Source: Sphingopyxis sp. 113P3 (GTDB lineage: Bacteria > Pseudomonadota > Alphaproteobacteria > Sphingomonadales > Sphingomonadaceae). Taken from it: a stretch of DNA of 64,000 bases. Each line of letters opens with the position of its first letter. Within the stretch, counting starts at the first letter, position 1. Of this stretch, positions 50,191 through 57,791 are shown one piece after another. The notes under the pieces are model-generated. The model had not been told where the DNA came from. It ran no database searches and worked only from the letters and a program-made list of their open reading frames with translations. The stretch covers positions 124,001-188,000 of the forward strand of contig NZ_CP009453.1 in NCBI RefSeq assembly GCF_001278035.1. Direction: 5' to 3'. A program made the translations under genes and the position numbers.

Positions 50191-50388
50191 ATGACCAAGT
50201 TCAAGTTGATCGGCGCTGCCCTGGCGCTGGCGATCCCCGGCGTTGCATTCGCGGCCGATGCCGGCTGCTGCGGCGCGGACAAGACCTGCTGCAAGGACGG
50301 CAGCGACTGCTGCAAGAAGGATTGCTGCGCGGACATGAAGAAGGGCGGCGATCACGCTGGCCACGACATGTCGGGCATGAAGCACTGA
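50191..50388 (+). CDS. Cys/His/Met-rich periplasmic peptide
   Basis: Protein of 65 residues. Signal peptide (LIGAALALAIPGVAFA), then a mature part of about 44 residues with nine Cys in CC or CxxC-like pairs (GCCGADKTCC, SDCCKKDCC) and a tail GDHAGHDMSGMKH rich in His and Met. It is most likely a soft-metal (copper) binding peptide of the periplasm, judging from composition and the adjacent copper cluster. A GGAG motif precedes the ATG. Confidence 0.75.
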   Translation: MTKFKLIGAALALAIPGVAFAADAGCCGADKTCCKDGSDCCKKDCCADMKKGGDHAGHDMSGMKH

Positions 50389-50398
50389 TCTGACGGCG

Positions 50399-50424
50399 GG
50401 CGGGAGCGGTTCATCGCTCCCGCC
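50399..50424. terminator. Hairpin terminator between convergent genes
   Basis: GGCGGGAGCG and CGCTCCCGCC form a perfect 10-bp stem with a 6-base loop between the Cys-rich peptide gene and the convergent DUF411 gene. No T tract follows. Confidence 0.6.
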
Positions 50425-50430
50425 AGCTAC

Positions 50431-50880
50431 CTAACCATGCCGGGCATAGACGCGGCGACCGCCCGGGCCGAACGCGATGACGGAGAAGGGCTGGGCCTTC
50501 ATGCCCGCTACCTCCATGCCGGGCGACCCGAGCGGCATCCCGCCGACTGCCAGCCCACTGACGCCTTTGGGACGCTGCGCCAGAACGCGCTTCATGTCAG
50601 CGATCGGAACATGGCCCTCGAAGGCCATGCCGTCGACGATGGCGGTATGACAGGATAGCTGATCCGCCGGGACGCCGACGCGACGCTGCAAAGCGCCGCG
50701 ATTGGCATCGTCGATGATCCGCACCTTGCGGCCGAACTGCTGGCGGACCTGCTCAGCCCACTTCTCGCAGCAACCACACCCCGGATCGCGGTGCATGGCA
50801 ATGTCGGCTGCGGCCATCGCGGTCGCGGGAAGCCCCATCAACAAGGCGGCTATCGCAGCACGAAAAGGTCGGCTCATCAT
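50431..50880 (-). CDS. DUF411 metal-binding protein
   Basis: Protein of 149 residues. Signal peptide (AAIAALLMGLPATAMAA). The DUF411 core shows DPGCGCCEKWAEQVR, a Cys-x-Cys-Cys metal site, and CHTAIVDGMAFEGHVP. Members are commonly found in copper/silver resistance loci and are thought to bind copper in the periplasm. It is the last gene of the minus-strand copper unit, 49 bp after the DUF305 gene. Confidence 0.85.
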   Translation of the reverse strand: MMSRPFRAAIAALLMGLPATAMAAADIAMHRDPGCGCCEKWAEQVRQQFGRKVRIIDDANRGALQRRVGVPADQLSCHTAIVDGMAFEGHVPIADMKRVLAQRPKGVSGLAVGGMPLGSPGMEVAGMKAQPFSVIAFGPGGRRVYARHG

Positions 50881-50929
50881 CGGCTCTCCAATAGCTGACT
50901 TGTGTCGCCCAAAGGCGAGGGCGGGTCGG

Positions 50930-51307
50930 TTACTGCGGGTTCTTGCCCATTTTGCGAAGCATGGCGTTCAACGTCGCGATCTCACGGTTCTGGCTGTCGA
51001 TCGTCTTCTGCGCCTCACGACGGATTTCATTCCGGGTACTGCGAAGTGCCGTCTGCGACATCGTGATCGCGCCGCGGTGATGCTCGATCATCTGACGAAT
51101 CCACGTCTCGCCGGCGTCGGCACCCTTTGCCGCCATCATCCGCTCGTGCATCTTCATCATGTCGGGGCCGTAGGGATTGGCCGCGCTCGGCTGCATCATG
51201 CCTGCATGGTTCATTCCCTGATGATCCATCCCCTGATGCCCGGTCTGCTGCGCCAATGCCGGGGCGGCGGCGAACAGGGCGGCGGTCATGATCGCGATTG
51301 TCTTCAT
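50930..51307 (-). CDS. DUF305 protein, secreted
   Basis: Protein of 125 residues. Signal peptide (AIMTAALFAAAPALA), a His/Met-rich stretch (QGMDHQGMNHAGMM), then the DUF305 helical core with MMAAKGADAGETWIRQMIEHHRGAITMSQ. The EHH..A..M pattern is the typical metal-site region (ferritin-like). It probably binds copper in the periplasm. A candidate ECF promoter lies 40 bp upstream (51347-51370). Confidence 0.85.
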   Translation of the reverse strand: MKTIAIMTAALFAAAPALAQQTGHQGMDHQGMNHAGMMQPSAANPYGPDMMKMHERMMAAKGADAGETWIRQMIEHHRGAITMSQTALRSTRNEIRREAQKTIDSQNREIATLNAMLRKMGKNPQ

Positions 51308-51346
51308 GTCTGATTTCTCCACGTTACCCCCGCCGATGCGAAAAGG

Positions 51347-51370
51347 TACGTGCACCAGCACGCCACCCCT
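51347..51370 (-). promoter_or_regulatory. Candidate ECF sigma promoter upstream of the DUF305 gene
   Basis: Minus strand: AGGGGTG, 12 bases, ACGTA. It has the same spacing as the sites at 56002, 57329 and 57366. The -10-like end is 39 bases from the ATG at 51307. Confidence 0.5.
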
Positions 51371-51385
51371 CAACCAACGGTAAAT

Positions 51386-51988
51386 CTATCGGACCGGCTG
51401 CAAGGTGTTGATGCCGGTGCTCTGATCCGTCTCGGGGGGCGGGGGCGGCACCTGCCGGTCGCGATAGGAAGGCAGGTCCGGCGCGTTCGGGGGCGTGGGG
51501 TTCGCTTCCAGTCGGGCGATCATCCGCTTCATCTGCGTAATTTCGCGAACCTGGGCGTCGATGATGCCGTCAGCGAGCTTACGCACTTCCGGGTCTTTGA
51601 TGTGTGCCCGTTCGCTCGTCATGATCGCGATCGAGTGGTGCGGGATCATCGCCTTCATGTAGGCAACGTCACCGACTGTGTCCTGGCTGCGGACAAGCCA
51701 CAGCGCGCCGGTGAACACGATGACGGCGCCTGCCACGATGCCGAGATTGGCGCGGCGGTTCGGGTACATGCCCCACATGAAACCGAGCATGATGATCGCC
51801 ATCACGGCACCCATGACGATCGCCATCCACGTCCGGGTCTGACTGTACTCGACGTGGCTCAGGGCATAGGTGTTCAGGTACATCAACCCGAACATCACGA
51901 CGGTCGATGTCGCTATCATGGCGGCGAACCGCCCGTAGCTCATGCCCATCCCGCCACCCTGGCCGGATCGGTGCTGGTCGTGGTCCAT
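51386..51988 (-). CDS. DUF305 protein with membrane segments
   Basis: Protein of 200 residues. Three hydrophobic helices (AAMIATSTVVMFGLMYLN, AIVMGAVMAIIMLGFMWGMY, IVAGAVIVFTGALWLV) are followed by the DUF305 core (MKAMIPHHSIAIMTSERA) and a Pro-rich tail. The core should face the periplasm or outside. ATG 51988 is used; a longer frame upstream only shadows the PepSY gene. Association with copper genes suggests metal handling. Confidence 0.85.
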   Translation of the reverse strand: MDHDQHRSGQGGGMGMSYGRFAAMIATSTVVMFGLMYLNTYALSHVEYSQTRTWMAIVMGAVMAIIMLGFMWGMYPNRRANLGIVAGAVIVFTGALWLVRSQDTVGDVAYMKAMIPHHSIAIMTSERAHIKDPEVRKLADGIIDAQVREITQMKRMIARLEANPTPPNAPDLPSYRDRQVPPPPPETDQSTGINTLQPVR

Positions 51989-52020
51989 CGCTCGTTCTCC
52001 TTTGGCACCCCCCAAAGAAA

Positions 52021-52749
52021 CTACGCGGCGGTTCGGGCTGTCCCTTGCACTTTTCTCCGCCTGCGTCGCGGCCAGCGCATGAACAGGAGGATCGCACCCG
52101 CGACGCCGAACACGAGGCCACCCGCCGCAAAGGCCATCAGCCACGGCGTGTTGAAGCGTTCGTGCTCGGTCCAGTCCATGATATGGAGGCCCCAGAAGAA
52201 GTCGTAGAGCCGCCACGTTCCGGTACGCACCGAGGTCAGCCGGCCGGTTTCCGCCGACACGTAGATGCGCGTCGCATCTTTGTCAGGGAACGATGCGCGC
52301 CATGCGGGAAGGCTGCCGCGATATTCGGTGCTCGGGCGCTCCACCCGCTCCATCGTCGGAACTGCGGGTCCGCCTCGATAGGCCCTGCCGGCGATGGCCG
52401 CCGCGGCCCTCATGTCGATCGGTGGGAGCGGCGCAGCCGTCCGGGCGTCGAGCAACCGGATTTTGCCATCGGCAAGCTGCGCCTCAACGACGGGTCGGCC
52501 GAGCAGCATCCGGTGTTGAAGCTGACGGACAGGCACGCCGGCATTCGCGAGCAGGGCAGGAACGGGTGCAAAGGTTTGGTCGATCGACAGCGCCGGCTCG
52601 GCATTGCGATCGATCCGGTGATCGCCGTGAACCGTGTCGATCGGCAGCAGGCTCATAATGAGTCCGCTGGTGAACCATACGATCACCTGCGCCCCGATCA
52701 GGAGAGCAAGCCAGCGATGGACCTTGCTCGCCCCGATGTGGAGGCGCAA
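52021..52749 (-). CDS. PepSY-domain membrane protein
   Basis: Protein of 242 residues with a first helix (HRWLALLIGAQVIVWFTSGLIM), a periplasmic PepSY-like domain with RIYVSAETGRLTSVRTG, then WRLYDFFWGLHIMDWTEH and a second helix (WLMAFAAGGLVFGVAGAILLFM). PepSY-associated membrane proteins often accompany metal uptake or resistance genes, sometimes as reductases. The most upstream start I can support is TTG at 52749, eight bases after the copB stop. The ribosome binding site is weak, so the start is uncertain. Confidence 0.75.
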   Translation of the reverse strand: MRLHIGASKVHRWLALLIGAQVIVWFTSGLIMSLLPIDTVHGDHRIDRNAEPALSIDQTFAPVPALLANAGVPVRQLQHRMLLGRPVVEAQLADGKIRLLDARTAAPLPPIDMRAAAAIAGRAYRGGPAVPTMERVERPSTEYRGSLPAWRASFPDKDATRIYVSAETGRLTSVRTGTWRLYDFFWGLHIMDWTEHERFNTPWLMAFAAGGLVFGVAGAILLFMRWPRRRRRKVQGTARTAA

Positions 52750-52757
52750 CCGCGGGC

Positions 52758-53969
52758 TCAGAACCAGGTCCTCACGCCAGCGACGAAGCTGAACCCGCCG
52801 GTGTCACCGCCGCGTGCCCGCGTGAAGCGCGCGGTGTCGCCGAACTGCCGTTCCCACGACACGCCGATATACGGCGCCAGCTCGCGCCGGCCTTCATACC
52901 GAAGCCTCAGGCCTGCCTCCAGATCGGTAAGCCCCGACCCGGTGCCTGTCTCCGGCACGTCCTGCGCAGAGAAGTTGGCTTCGACCCTTGGCTGAAGCGT
53001 GAAATAATTGGTGATGCGCTGATCGTAATAGCCCTCAGCACGACCCAGCACCTCGCCCTTGTTCGACAGGAACAGCGCACCTTCTACCTCGAACCAGTAA
53101 GGTGCCAGCCCCTCGATACCCACGGTCGCATAGGTCCGGGAAGGGTTGGGTTTGATGTCGTAGCGGACGCCCGCCTGGAGGTTCCAATAGGGGTCGAGTG
53201 CATGGCTGTAGAGCGCCTGAACCTCGGCGCTGTCGAGCGACTTGCCGAAACTGCCTTCGCCCTCCGACTTCAGCCACAGGCGATCAATGTCGCCTCCGAC
53301 CCACGCCTCGCCATCCCAACGATACCCGTCGCTACCCTTGCGAGCCTGGTACTCGGCCAGATTGAAGAGCACCTGATAGTAGGTCATCCCGCCATGCTCG
53401 CGACGCAGATCGTCCTCGCGGGAGGTCGCCATCGCCTTCGCACCCCAGAAACGATCGGCAAGATGATCGCCGGAGGGAGCGGGTGCGGGCTTATTGCCGG
53501 GGGGCAGGTCGGTCCCGACTTTAGCGCCGCCCTGATCGCCGTTCATCGCCATGCCCGGCATCGCGTTCATGTCGTGGCCGGCGTGTTGGTCCTGCGCCGT
53601 TCCTGCCGGGGCACCCATGCCGGGCATGGCCGACATATCGTGGCCCGCGTGCGGGTTCGAGGCGGGGGCCGACTGCTGGCCGCCCATGTCCATCCCCTGC
53701 ATCCCGCTCATATCGTGACCGGCGTGCGGGTCAGTCGCCGGAGCTTGGGCCTGCGCACGTCGGGACGCCGTCTTTCTGGCAGGTGCCTTGCGCTTGGATG
53801 CCGGCTTCGCGGCGGCTTTCCGCGCGGGTTTCGGGGCGGCCTTGGCGGCAGGCTTGGCCGGCATGGTCATGCCCGGCATGTCGTGCATGGAATGGTCCAT
53901 GCTCTGTGCGAAGGCAGGAACAGCGATGATCGCTGATGCCAAACCGGCAAGGAGGATCGACCGGCTCAT
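52758..53969 (-). CDS. copB: Copper resistance outer-membrane protein CopB
   Basis: Protein of 403 residues. Signal peptide (AGLASAIIAVPAFA), then an Ala/Lys/Pro-rich segment and four or so Met/His copper-binding repeats of the type HAGHDMSGM.GM. The C-terminal about 220 residues are the CopB beta-barrel (FWGAKAMATSRED, LWLKSEGEG, YDQRITNYFTLQPRVE) ending in a terminal Phe. It is thought to sequester or export copper at the outer membrane. Its ATG overlaps the copA stop (ATGA). Confidence 0.92.
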   Translation of the reverse strand: MSRSILLAGLASAIIAVPAFAQSMDHSMHDMPGMTMPAKPAAKAAPKPARKAAAKPASKRKAPARKTASRRAQAQAPATDPHAGHDMSGMQGMDMGGQQSAPASNPHAGHDMSAMPGMGAPAGTAQDQHAGHDMNAMPGMAMNGDQGGAKVGTDLPPGNKPAPAPSGDHLADRFWGAKAMATSREDDLRREHGGMTYYQVLFNLAEYQARKGSDGYRWDGEAWVGGDIDRLWLKSEGEGSFGKSLDSAEVQALYSHALDPYWNLQAGVRYDIKPNPSRTYATVGIEGLAPYWFEVEGALFLSNKGEVLGRAEGYYDQRITNYFTLQPRVEANFSAQDVPETGTGSGLTDLEAGLRLRYEGRRELAPYIGVSWERQFGDTARFTRARGGDTGGFSFVAGVRTWF

Positions 53970-55957
53970 GCTGCGGCCTCCCCGGCCTTGCGGACCTGGA
54001 CGACACGCATCATGCCCGCGTGCATGTGGTAGAGCATGTGGCAGTGGAACGCCCAGTCGCCTTCCTCTCCCGTCACGTCCCAACTGACAGTTCCGCCCGG
54101 TTGGACCAGCACAGTATGCTTTCGGGGCGCATAGGCGCCTTTCCCCGTCACCAGCTCGAAGAAGTGACCGTGAATGTGGATCGGGTGGCCCATCATCGTG
54201 TCGTTGATGAGGGTGACGCGCACCCGCTCGCCATGCAGCAGCGTGATCGGATCGGGGTTCTCTGACAGCTTTTCGCCGTCGAAGCCCCACATGTAGCGTT
54301 CCATGTTGCCGGTGAGGTGAAGCTTGATCTCGCGCTCTGGTGCCCGCGTATCGGGGTTGCGGTCGAGCGCCATCAGATCGCGATAGGTCAGCACGCGGTG
54401 GCCGACATTCTCCAGCCCCTGACCCGGATCGCCGGTGCGGTCCACCGGCATAGCCGAGATGGTCTGAACGCCCGGCCCCTTCTTCACCTCCGGTGCCTTC
54501 GAGAAGTCGCGCATGTTCATGTTGCCCATGTCCATGCCACCCATGTCCATGCCGGCCATCGACTGATCGCCTGCCATGCCGGGCATTGCGCCCGAGCCAT
54601 GATCCATCCCGGCCATCGTGCCGCTTTGACCCTGCGGCATCGCCATTCCGGCCATCCCTCCGGCAGCGGCAGCGGCCGTGCCGTGGTTCATCTGGGAATG
54701 ATTCATCCCCTGCATCGAGCCGGCACCGGCACCATGGTTCATCGCGCTATGGTCCATGCCCGCCATCGAACCGGCCTGCGCGCCCGCCGCACCGTTCCCC
54801 ATGCCTTGCATGGCGCCGTGATCCATGGTGCCCATGTCGTGGCCGCCCATGCCCATGTCCTTCATGGTCGCGAGCGGACGCTTGCGGAGGGGAGGAACCT
54901 CGGCAGCCATGCCCTCACGCGGCGCGAGCGTGGCCCGGGCTTGGCCAGAGCGGTCAACACTTTCGCCGACGAGCGTGTACGCGCGCATGTCGGGAGGCGT
55001 AACGATCGCATCATAGGTTTCGGCGGGACCGAACTGGAACTCATCGATCTGGACCGGCCGCACGTTCAGGCCGTCCGCTGCGACGATCGTCATCGGCAGG
55101 CCCGGAATGCGGACGTTGAAGGTCGTCATGGACGATGCGTTGATGAAGCGGAGCCGGACCCGCTCGCCGGGCTTGAACAGCGCGGTCCAGTTGTCGCGCG
55201 GCCCATGACCGTTGACCAGATAGGTGTAGGTCGATCCGGTCACGTCGGCGACGTCAGCTGGGTCCATCCGCATCTTGCCCCACATCAACCGCTCTTTGAG
55301 CGGCTGATCCTTGCCCGCGAGCAAGCCGGCCAAGGTCTGGCGCTGGCGGTTGAAATAGCCCGACTCCTTCTTGAGCCGGTCGAACAGGTAATGCGAATGC
55401 TGGAAGCTGTGATCGGATAGCACGATGACGTGCTCGCGATCGAACTGCACCGGGTCCGGGTCCTTGGGATCGATCAGGATCGGCCCGTAGTGACCGTCCT
55501 GTTCCTGAAGCCCCGAATGGCTGTGATACCAGTAAGTGCCGCTCTGGATGATCGGAAATTCGTAGGTGAAGGTCGAGCGCGCTGGAATGCCGGGAAAGCT
55601 GATGCCAGGAACACCGTCCATCTGAAACGGCACCAGCAGGCCGTGCCAGTGGATCGAGGTTTCTTCGTCCAGGTCGTTGACGACATGAAGGCGCACATTC
55701 TGGCCTTCGCGCAGGCGGATCAGCGGTGCCGGCACGGTGCCGTTGATGCCAATCGCGTGGCTTTCCCGCCCGTCGATCATCATCTTCTGATGCGCGACCC
55801 TCAGCGTAATGTCCTCGCCCGAGACGGTCGGCAACGGTTTGGCGATACCAGCGGAAACGGATTGCGCCCACGCCGGCATATAGGCCGACAGGGCAAGGCC
55901 GCCTCCCGCCATGGTGGCACCGCGCAGCACTTGGCGGCGATCGAGAACGCGCGACAT
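53966..55957 (-). CDS. copA: Periplasmic multicopper oxidase CopA
   Basis: Protein of 663 residues. Tat signal (DRRQVLRGATMAGGGLALS). Cupredoxin copper sites: IHWHGLLVP and YWYHSHSG near the N-terminus, HPIHIHGHFFEL and WAFHCHMLYHMHAGMM near the C-terminus. Between them is a long Met/His-rich insert (residues about 355-490, repeated GMDHSAMNHG-like units). It oxidises Cu(I) and stores copper in the periplasm. It is preceded by a candidate ECF promoter that overlaps the end of the sigma gene and is translationally coupled to copB. Confidence 0.95.
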   Translation of the reverse strand: MSRVLDRRQVLRGATMAGGGLALSAYMPAWAQSVSAGIAKPLPTVSGEDITLRVAHQKMMIDGRESHAIGINGTVPAPLIRLREGQNVRLHVVNDLDEETSIHWHGLLVPFQMDGVPGISFPGIPARSTFTYEFPIIQSGTYWYHSHSGLQEQDGHYGPILIDPKDPDPVQFDREHVIVLSDHSFQHSHYLFDRLKKESGYFNRQRQTLAGLLAGKDQPLKERLMWGKMRMDPADVADVTGSTYTYLVNGHGPRDNWTALFKPGERVRLRFINASSMTTFNVRIPGLPMTIVAADGLNVRPVQIDEFQFGPAETYDAIVTPPDMRAYTLVGESVDRSGQARATLAPREGMAAEVPPLRKRPLATMKDMGMGGHDMGTMDHGAMQGMGNGAAGAQAGSMAGMDHSAMNHGAGAGSMQGMNHSQMNHGTAAAAAGGMAGMAMPQGQSGTMAGMDHGSGAMPGMAGDQSMAGMDMGGMDMGNMNMRDFSKAPEVKKGPGVQTISAMPVDRTGDPGQGLENVGHRVLTYRDLMALDRNPDTRAPEREIKLHLTGNMERYMWGFDGEKLSENPDPITLLHGERVRVTLINDTMMGHPIHIHGHFFELVTGKGAYAPRKHTVLVQPGGTVSWDVTGEEGDWAFHCHMLYHMHAGMMRVVQVRKAGEAAA

Positions 55958-56001
55958 CGAAGCTCCTCAAGGGTCGGGCCGCGATCGGCCCTCACCCCTT
56001 C

Positions 56002-56025
56002 TACGCGTCTCGCCCGATCATCCCT
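56002..56025 (-). promoter_or_regulatory. Candidate ECF sigma promoter for copA
   Basis: Minus strand: AGGGATG, 12 bases, GCGTA. The -10-like end is 45 bases from the copA ATG, and the -35-like end overlaps the sigma-factor stop codon. Confidence 0.6.
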
Positions 56026-56593
56026 TAGCCGCGTTCAACTTTTCCATGAGCTGCGCCCGCGCGCGATAAAGGCGGGTTTCGACCGCCTTCTGGCTGATAC
56101 CCAACACCTCGGCCGTCTCCGCCTGGCTCAAGCCCTCGATCGTCCGCAGCACCAGCGGCTCCTTCAGATTGACCGGCAACGTCGAGATAGCGCGCGTCAC
56201 CCGATCAAGCTCCTGGCGATCGGCTGCACTGTCATCGATCGGCACGGCGTTGTCGGGAAGGGTGTCAGCCTGATCCTCCGCCGCGAAGCCGAAGGACAGA
56301 AAACGGCGAACGGCGCGCTTCCTCGCCCAATCCCGGCATTTGTTGATCGCGATCGTCGACAGCCATGCCTTCATCGCGCGCTGCGTGTCGTAGCGCGGCA
56401 ACGCCTGATGCGCGGCAACAAAGGTTTCCTGAACCAGATCAAGCGCTTCATCGGTTTCGCCTACAGAGGCACGCGCGAGCCGAAAAACCGGCTGACGGTA
56501 ACGGCGCATGATTTCCGCAAAGGCCGCCTGACGGCCGGCGATACTGAGCGTCGCCAGTTCGCCGTCAGACAATGCGGTCCAGTCGATGCTCAC
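56018..56593 (-). CDS. ECF RNA polymerase sigma factor (CnrH-like)
   Basis: Protein of 191 residues. Sigma region 2 (EIMRRYRQPVFRLARA, EALDLVQETFVAAHQAL) and region 4 with a helix-turn-helix (LSQAETAEVLGISQKAVETRLYRARAQL). GTG start at 56593 overlaps the sensor stop (GTGA). It is placed directly after a metal sensor and a small anti-sigma protein and before copA, so it likely directs copper-responsive transcription, probably at the AGGGRTG-N12-RCGTA sites. Confidence 0.9.
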   Translation of the reverse strand: MSIDWTALSDGELATLSIAGRQAAFAEIMRRYRQPVFRLARASVGETDEALDLVQETFVAAHQALPRYDTQRAMKAWLSTIAINKCRDWARKRAVRRFLSFGFAAEDQADTLPDNAVPIDDSAADRQELDRVTRAISTLPVNLKEPLVLRTIEGLSQAETAEVLGISQKAVETRLYRARAQLMEKLNAAKG

Positions 56594-57030
56594 CCCTGAC
56601 CGTCGGTGAGTGCCTTCACCACCGCGGCATCAAATTGGGAGGTCTGATCGGGTCGCAGCAACTGCCGCATGGCGAAGATATGCGCGAGCGTCGCCTTTTG
56701 CAGCTCGCCCATCGCCGCATGGCTCTGGTCCACCGCGGCTGCGACCTTGAGGCCATTGCCATGTTCGGTTTGGATCGCCTCGGCGAGCCGGGTGTTGGCA
56801 GCGCGCATTTCGAGCTCGAGCGCACGCCGCTGCATCGCGAAGCGATCTTCCAGCACCTTCAACCGTGCCTGCTGGCCGTCGTCGAGCGTCAGCTTGTGGT
56901 GCAATACGTCATGCAGCGCGGCACCTGGCTGCTTGGGCTGCGGCAACAGCGCCCGCCCGACGAACACGCCTCCGATCGCGGCCAGAAAGGCGAGCACGAC
57001 ACCGAGAACGATGCGCGTCGTCGAGGTCAT
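56590..57030 (-). CDS. Periplasmic heavy-metal sensor (CnrX-like)
   Basis: Protein of 146 residues. N-terminal membrane anchor (VLGVVLAFLAAIGGVFVG), then a helical hairpin periplasmic domain. The metal-ligand set of CnrX is visible: His40 and His44 (HDVLH), Glu61 (VLEDRF), His117 and Met121 (HIFAM), with the same spacings. CnrX senses Ni/Co; the surrounding genes here are for copper. It overlaps the anti-sigma gene before it and the sigma gene after it by four bases each. Confidence 0.85.
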   Translation of the reverse strand: MTSTTRIVLGVVLAFLAAIGGVFVGRALLPQPKQPGAALHDVLHHKLTLDDGQQARLKVLEDRFAMQRRALELEMRAANTRLAEAIQTEHGNGLKVAAAVDQSHAAMGELQKATLAHIFAMRQLLRPDQTSQFDAAVVKALTDGQG

Positions 57031-57299
57031 TGCTCACCCAGGAGCAAGGAGGAAGGCGCAAGCGGCGACGCTCCGCCAAGCGGGGCCAGGGAAACGGTCG
57101 GGCGGGCAGCGACGGGCAGCTCGGCTCCGACGATGCCGATCGCAAGCGCCGCTGCCGTCACTACGCCAAGACCGATGCCGGCCTGCCGCACGACGGGCCG
57201 CGAGCCGATCCGTGCAAGTACCCGCGTCTCGATGCCGTCCAGCGCGGCAGGGGCGGGTGCGCCCGCCAGCCTCGCCAATGCTCTGTCCAGTTCGTCCAT
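57027..57299 (-). CDS. Small membrane anti-sigma protein (CnrY-like)
   Basis: Protein of 90 residues. A short cytoplasmic N-terminus (MDELDRALARLAG) that would bind the sigma factor, one membrane helix (IGLGVVTAAALAIGIVGAEL) and a periplasmic tail. The identification rests on size, topology and position ahead of the sensor and sigma genes. ATG 57299 has GGAG eight bases upstream; an in-frame GTG at 57308 is an alternative. First gene of the copper operon. Confidence 0.75.
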   Translation of the reverse strand: MDELDRALARLAGAPAPAALDGIETRVLARIGSRPVVRQAGIGLGVVTAAALAIGIVGAELPVAARPTVSLAPLGGASPLAPSSLLLGEQ

Positions 57300-57328
57300 G
57301 CTTTCCACTCCACCCCACTAGCATTTCA

Positions 57329-57352
57329 TACGCAGGATTGCCCGACATCCCT
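57329..57352 (-). promoter_or_regulatory. Candidate ECF sigma promoter for the regulatory operon
   Basis: Minus strand: AGGGATG, 12 bases, GCGTA, followed by TGA. The -10-like end is 30 bases from the anti-sigma ATG, exactly the distance seen for copC on the other strand. Confidence 0.65.
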
Positions 57353-57365
57353 CATCGGGCGGCTA

Positions 57366-57389
57366 AGGGGTGCGCGACCGGGGCGCGTA
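57366..57389 (+). promoter_or_regulatory. Candidate ECF sigma promoter for copC
   Basis: Plus strand: AGGGGTG, 12 bases, GCGTA, followed by GAT. The -10-like end is 30 bases from the copC ATG. It is divergent from, and 14 bp away from, the site at 57329-57352. Confidence 0.65.
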
Positions 57390-57418
57390 GATAGGGCACG
57401 AACCCACGGAGTAATCTC

Positions 57419-57790
57419 ATGCGTAGCATCTTCCTCCCTACCGCCCTCGCCCTTCTCGGCATCGCCAGCGCAGCGCAGGCTCATCCGAAACTCGTGACAG
57501 CCTCGCCGACCGCGAATGCGACCGTCGACAAGCCTGCCCGTATCGAGCTGCGTTTCAGCGAAAAGCTGATGCCGAAGTTCTCCGGCGCCGATCTCATGAT
57601 GACCGGACATGGCGGGGCAACGCACGCGCCGATGAAGATCACGACGACGGCAGCCGTCGCCGGTGACGGCAGCACGCTTGTCCTTACGCCCAAGGCGCCG
57701 CTCGCTCCGGGCCGCTACACCGTTGCATGGCATGTCGTGTCGAGCGACACCCACCGCGTCGCCGGCAACTACACCTTCGCGGTCAAGTGA
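57419..57790 (+). CDS. copC: Periplasmic copper-binding protein CopC
   Basis: Protein of 123 residues. Signal peptide ends ASAAQA, leaving His as residue 1 of the mature protein (HPKLVTASP), the first Cu(II) ligand of CopC. The cupredoxin-like fold ends VSSDTHRVAGNYTFAVK with the second His. The Met-containing KLMPKFSGADLMM could bind Cu(I). Two bases.. from its stop begins copD, and a candidate ECF promoter lies 30 bp upstream. Confidence 0.93.
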   Translation: MRSIFLPTALALLGIASAAQAHPKLVTASPTANATVDKPARIELRFSEKLMPKFSGADLMMTGHGGATHAPMKITTTAAVAGDGSTLVLTPKAPLAPGRYTVAWHVVSSDTHRVAGNYTFAVK

Positions 57791-57791
57791 C

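Noticed and set aside
53202..53936. A plus-strand His/Gly/Arg-rich frame opposite copB
   Set aside because: It is the antisense reading of the Met/His repeats of CopB.
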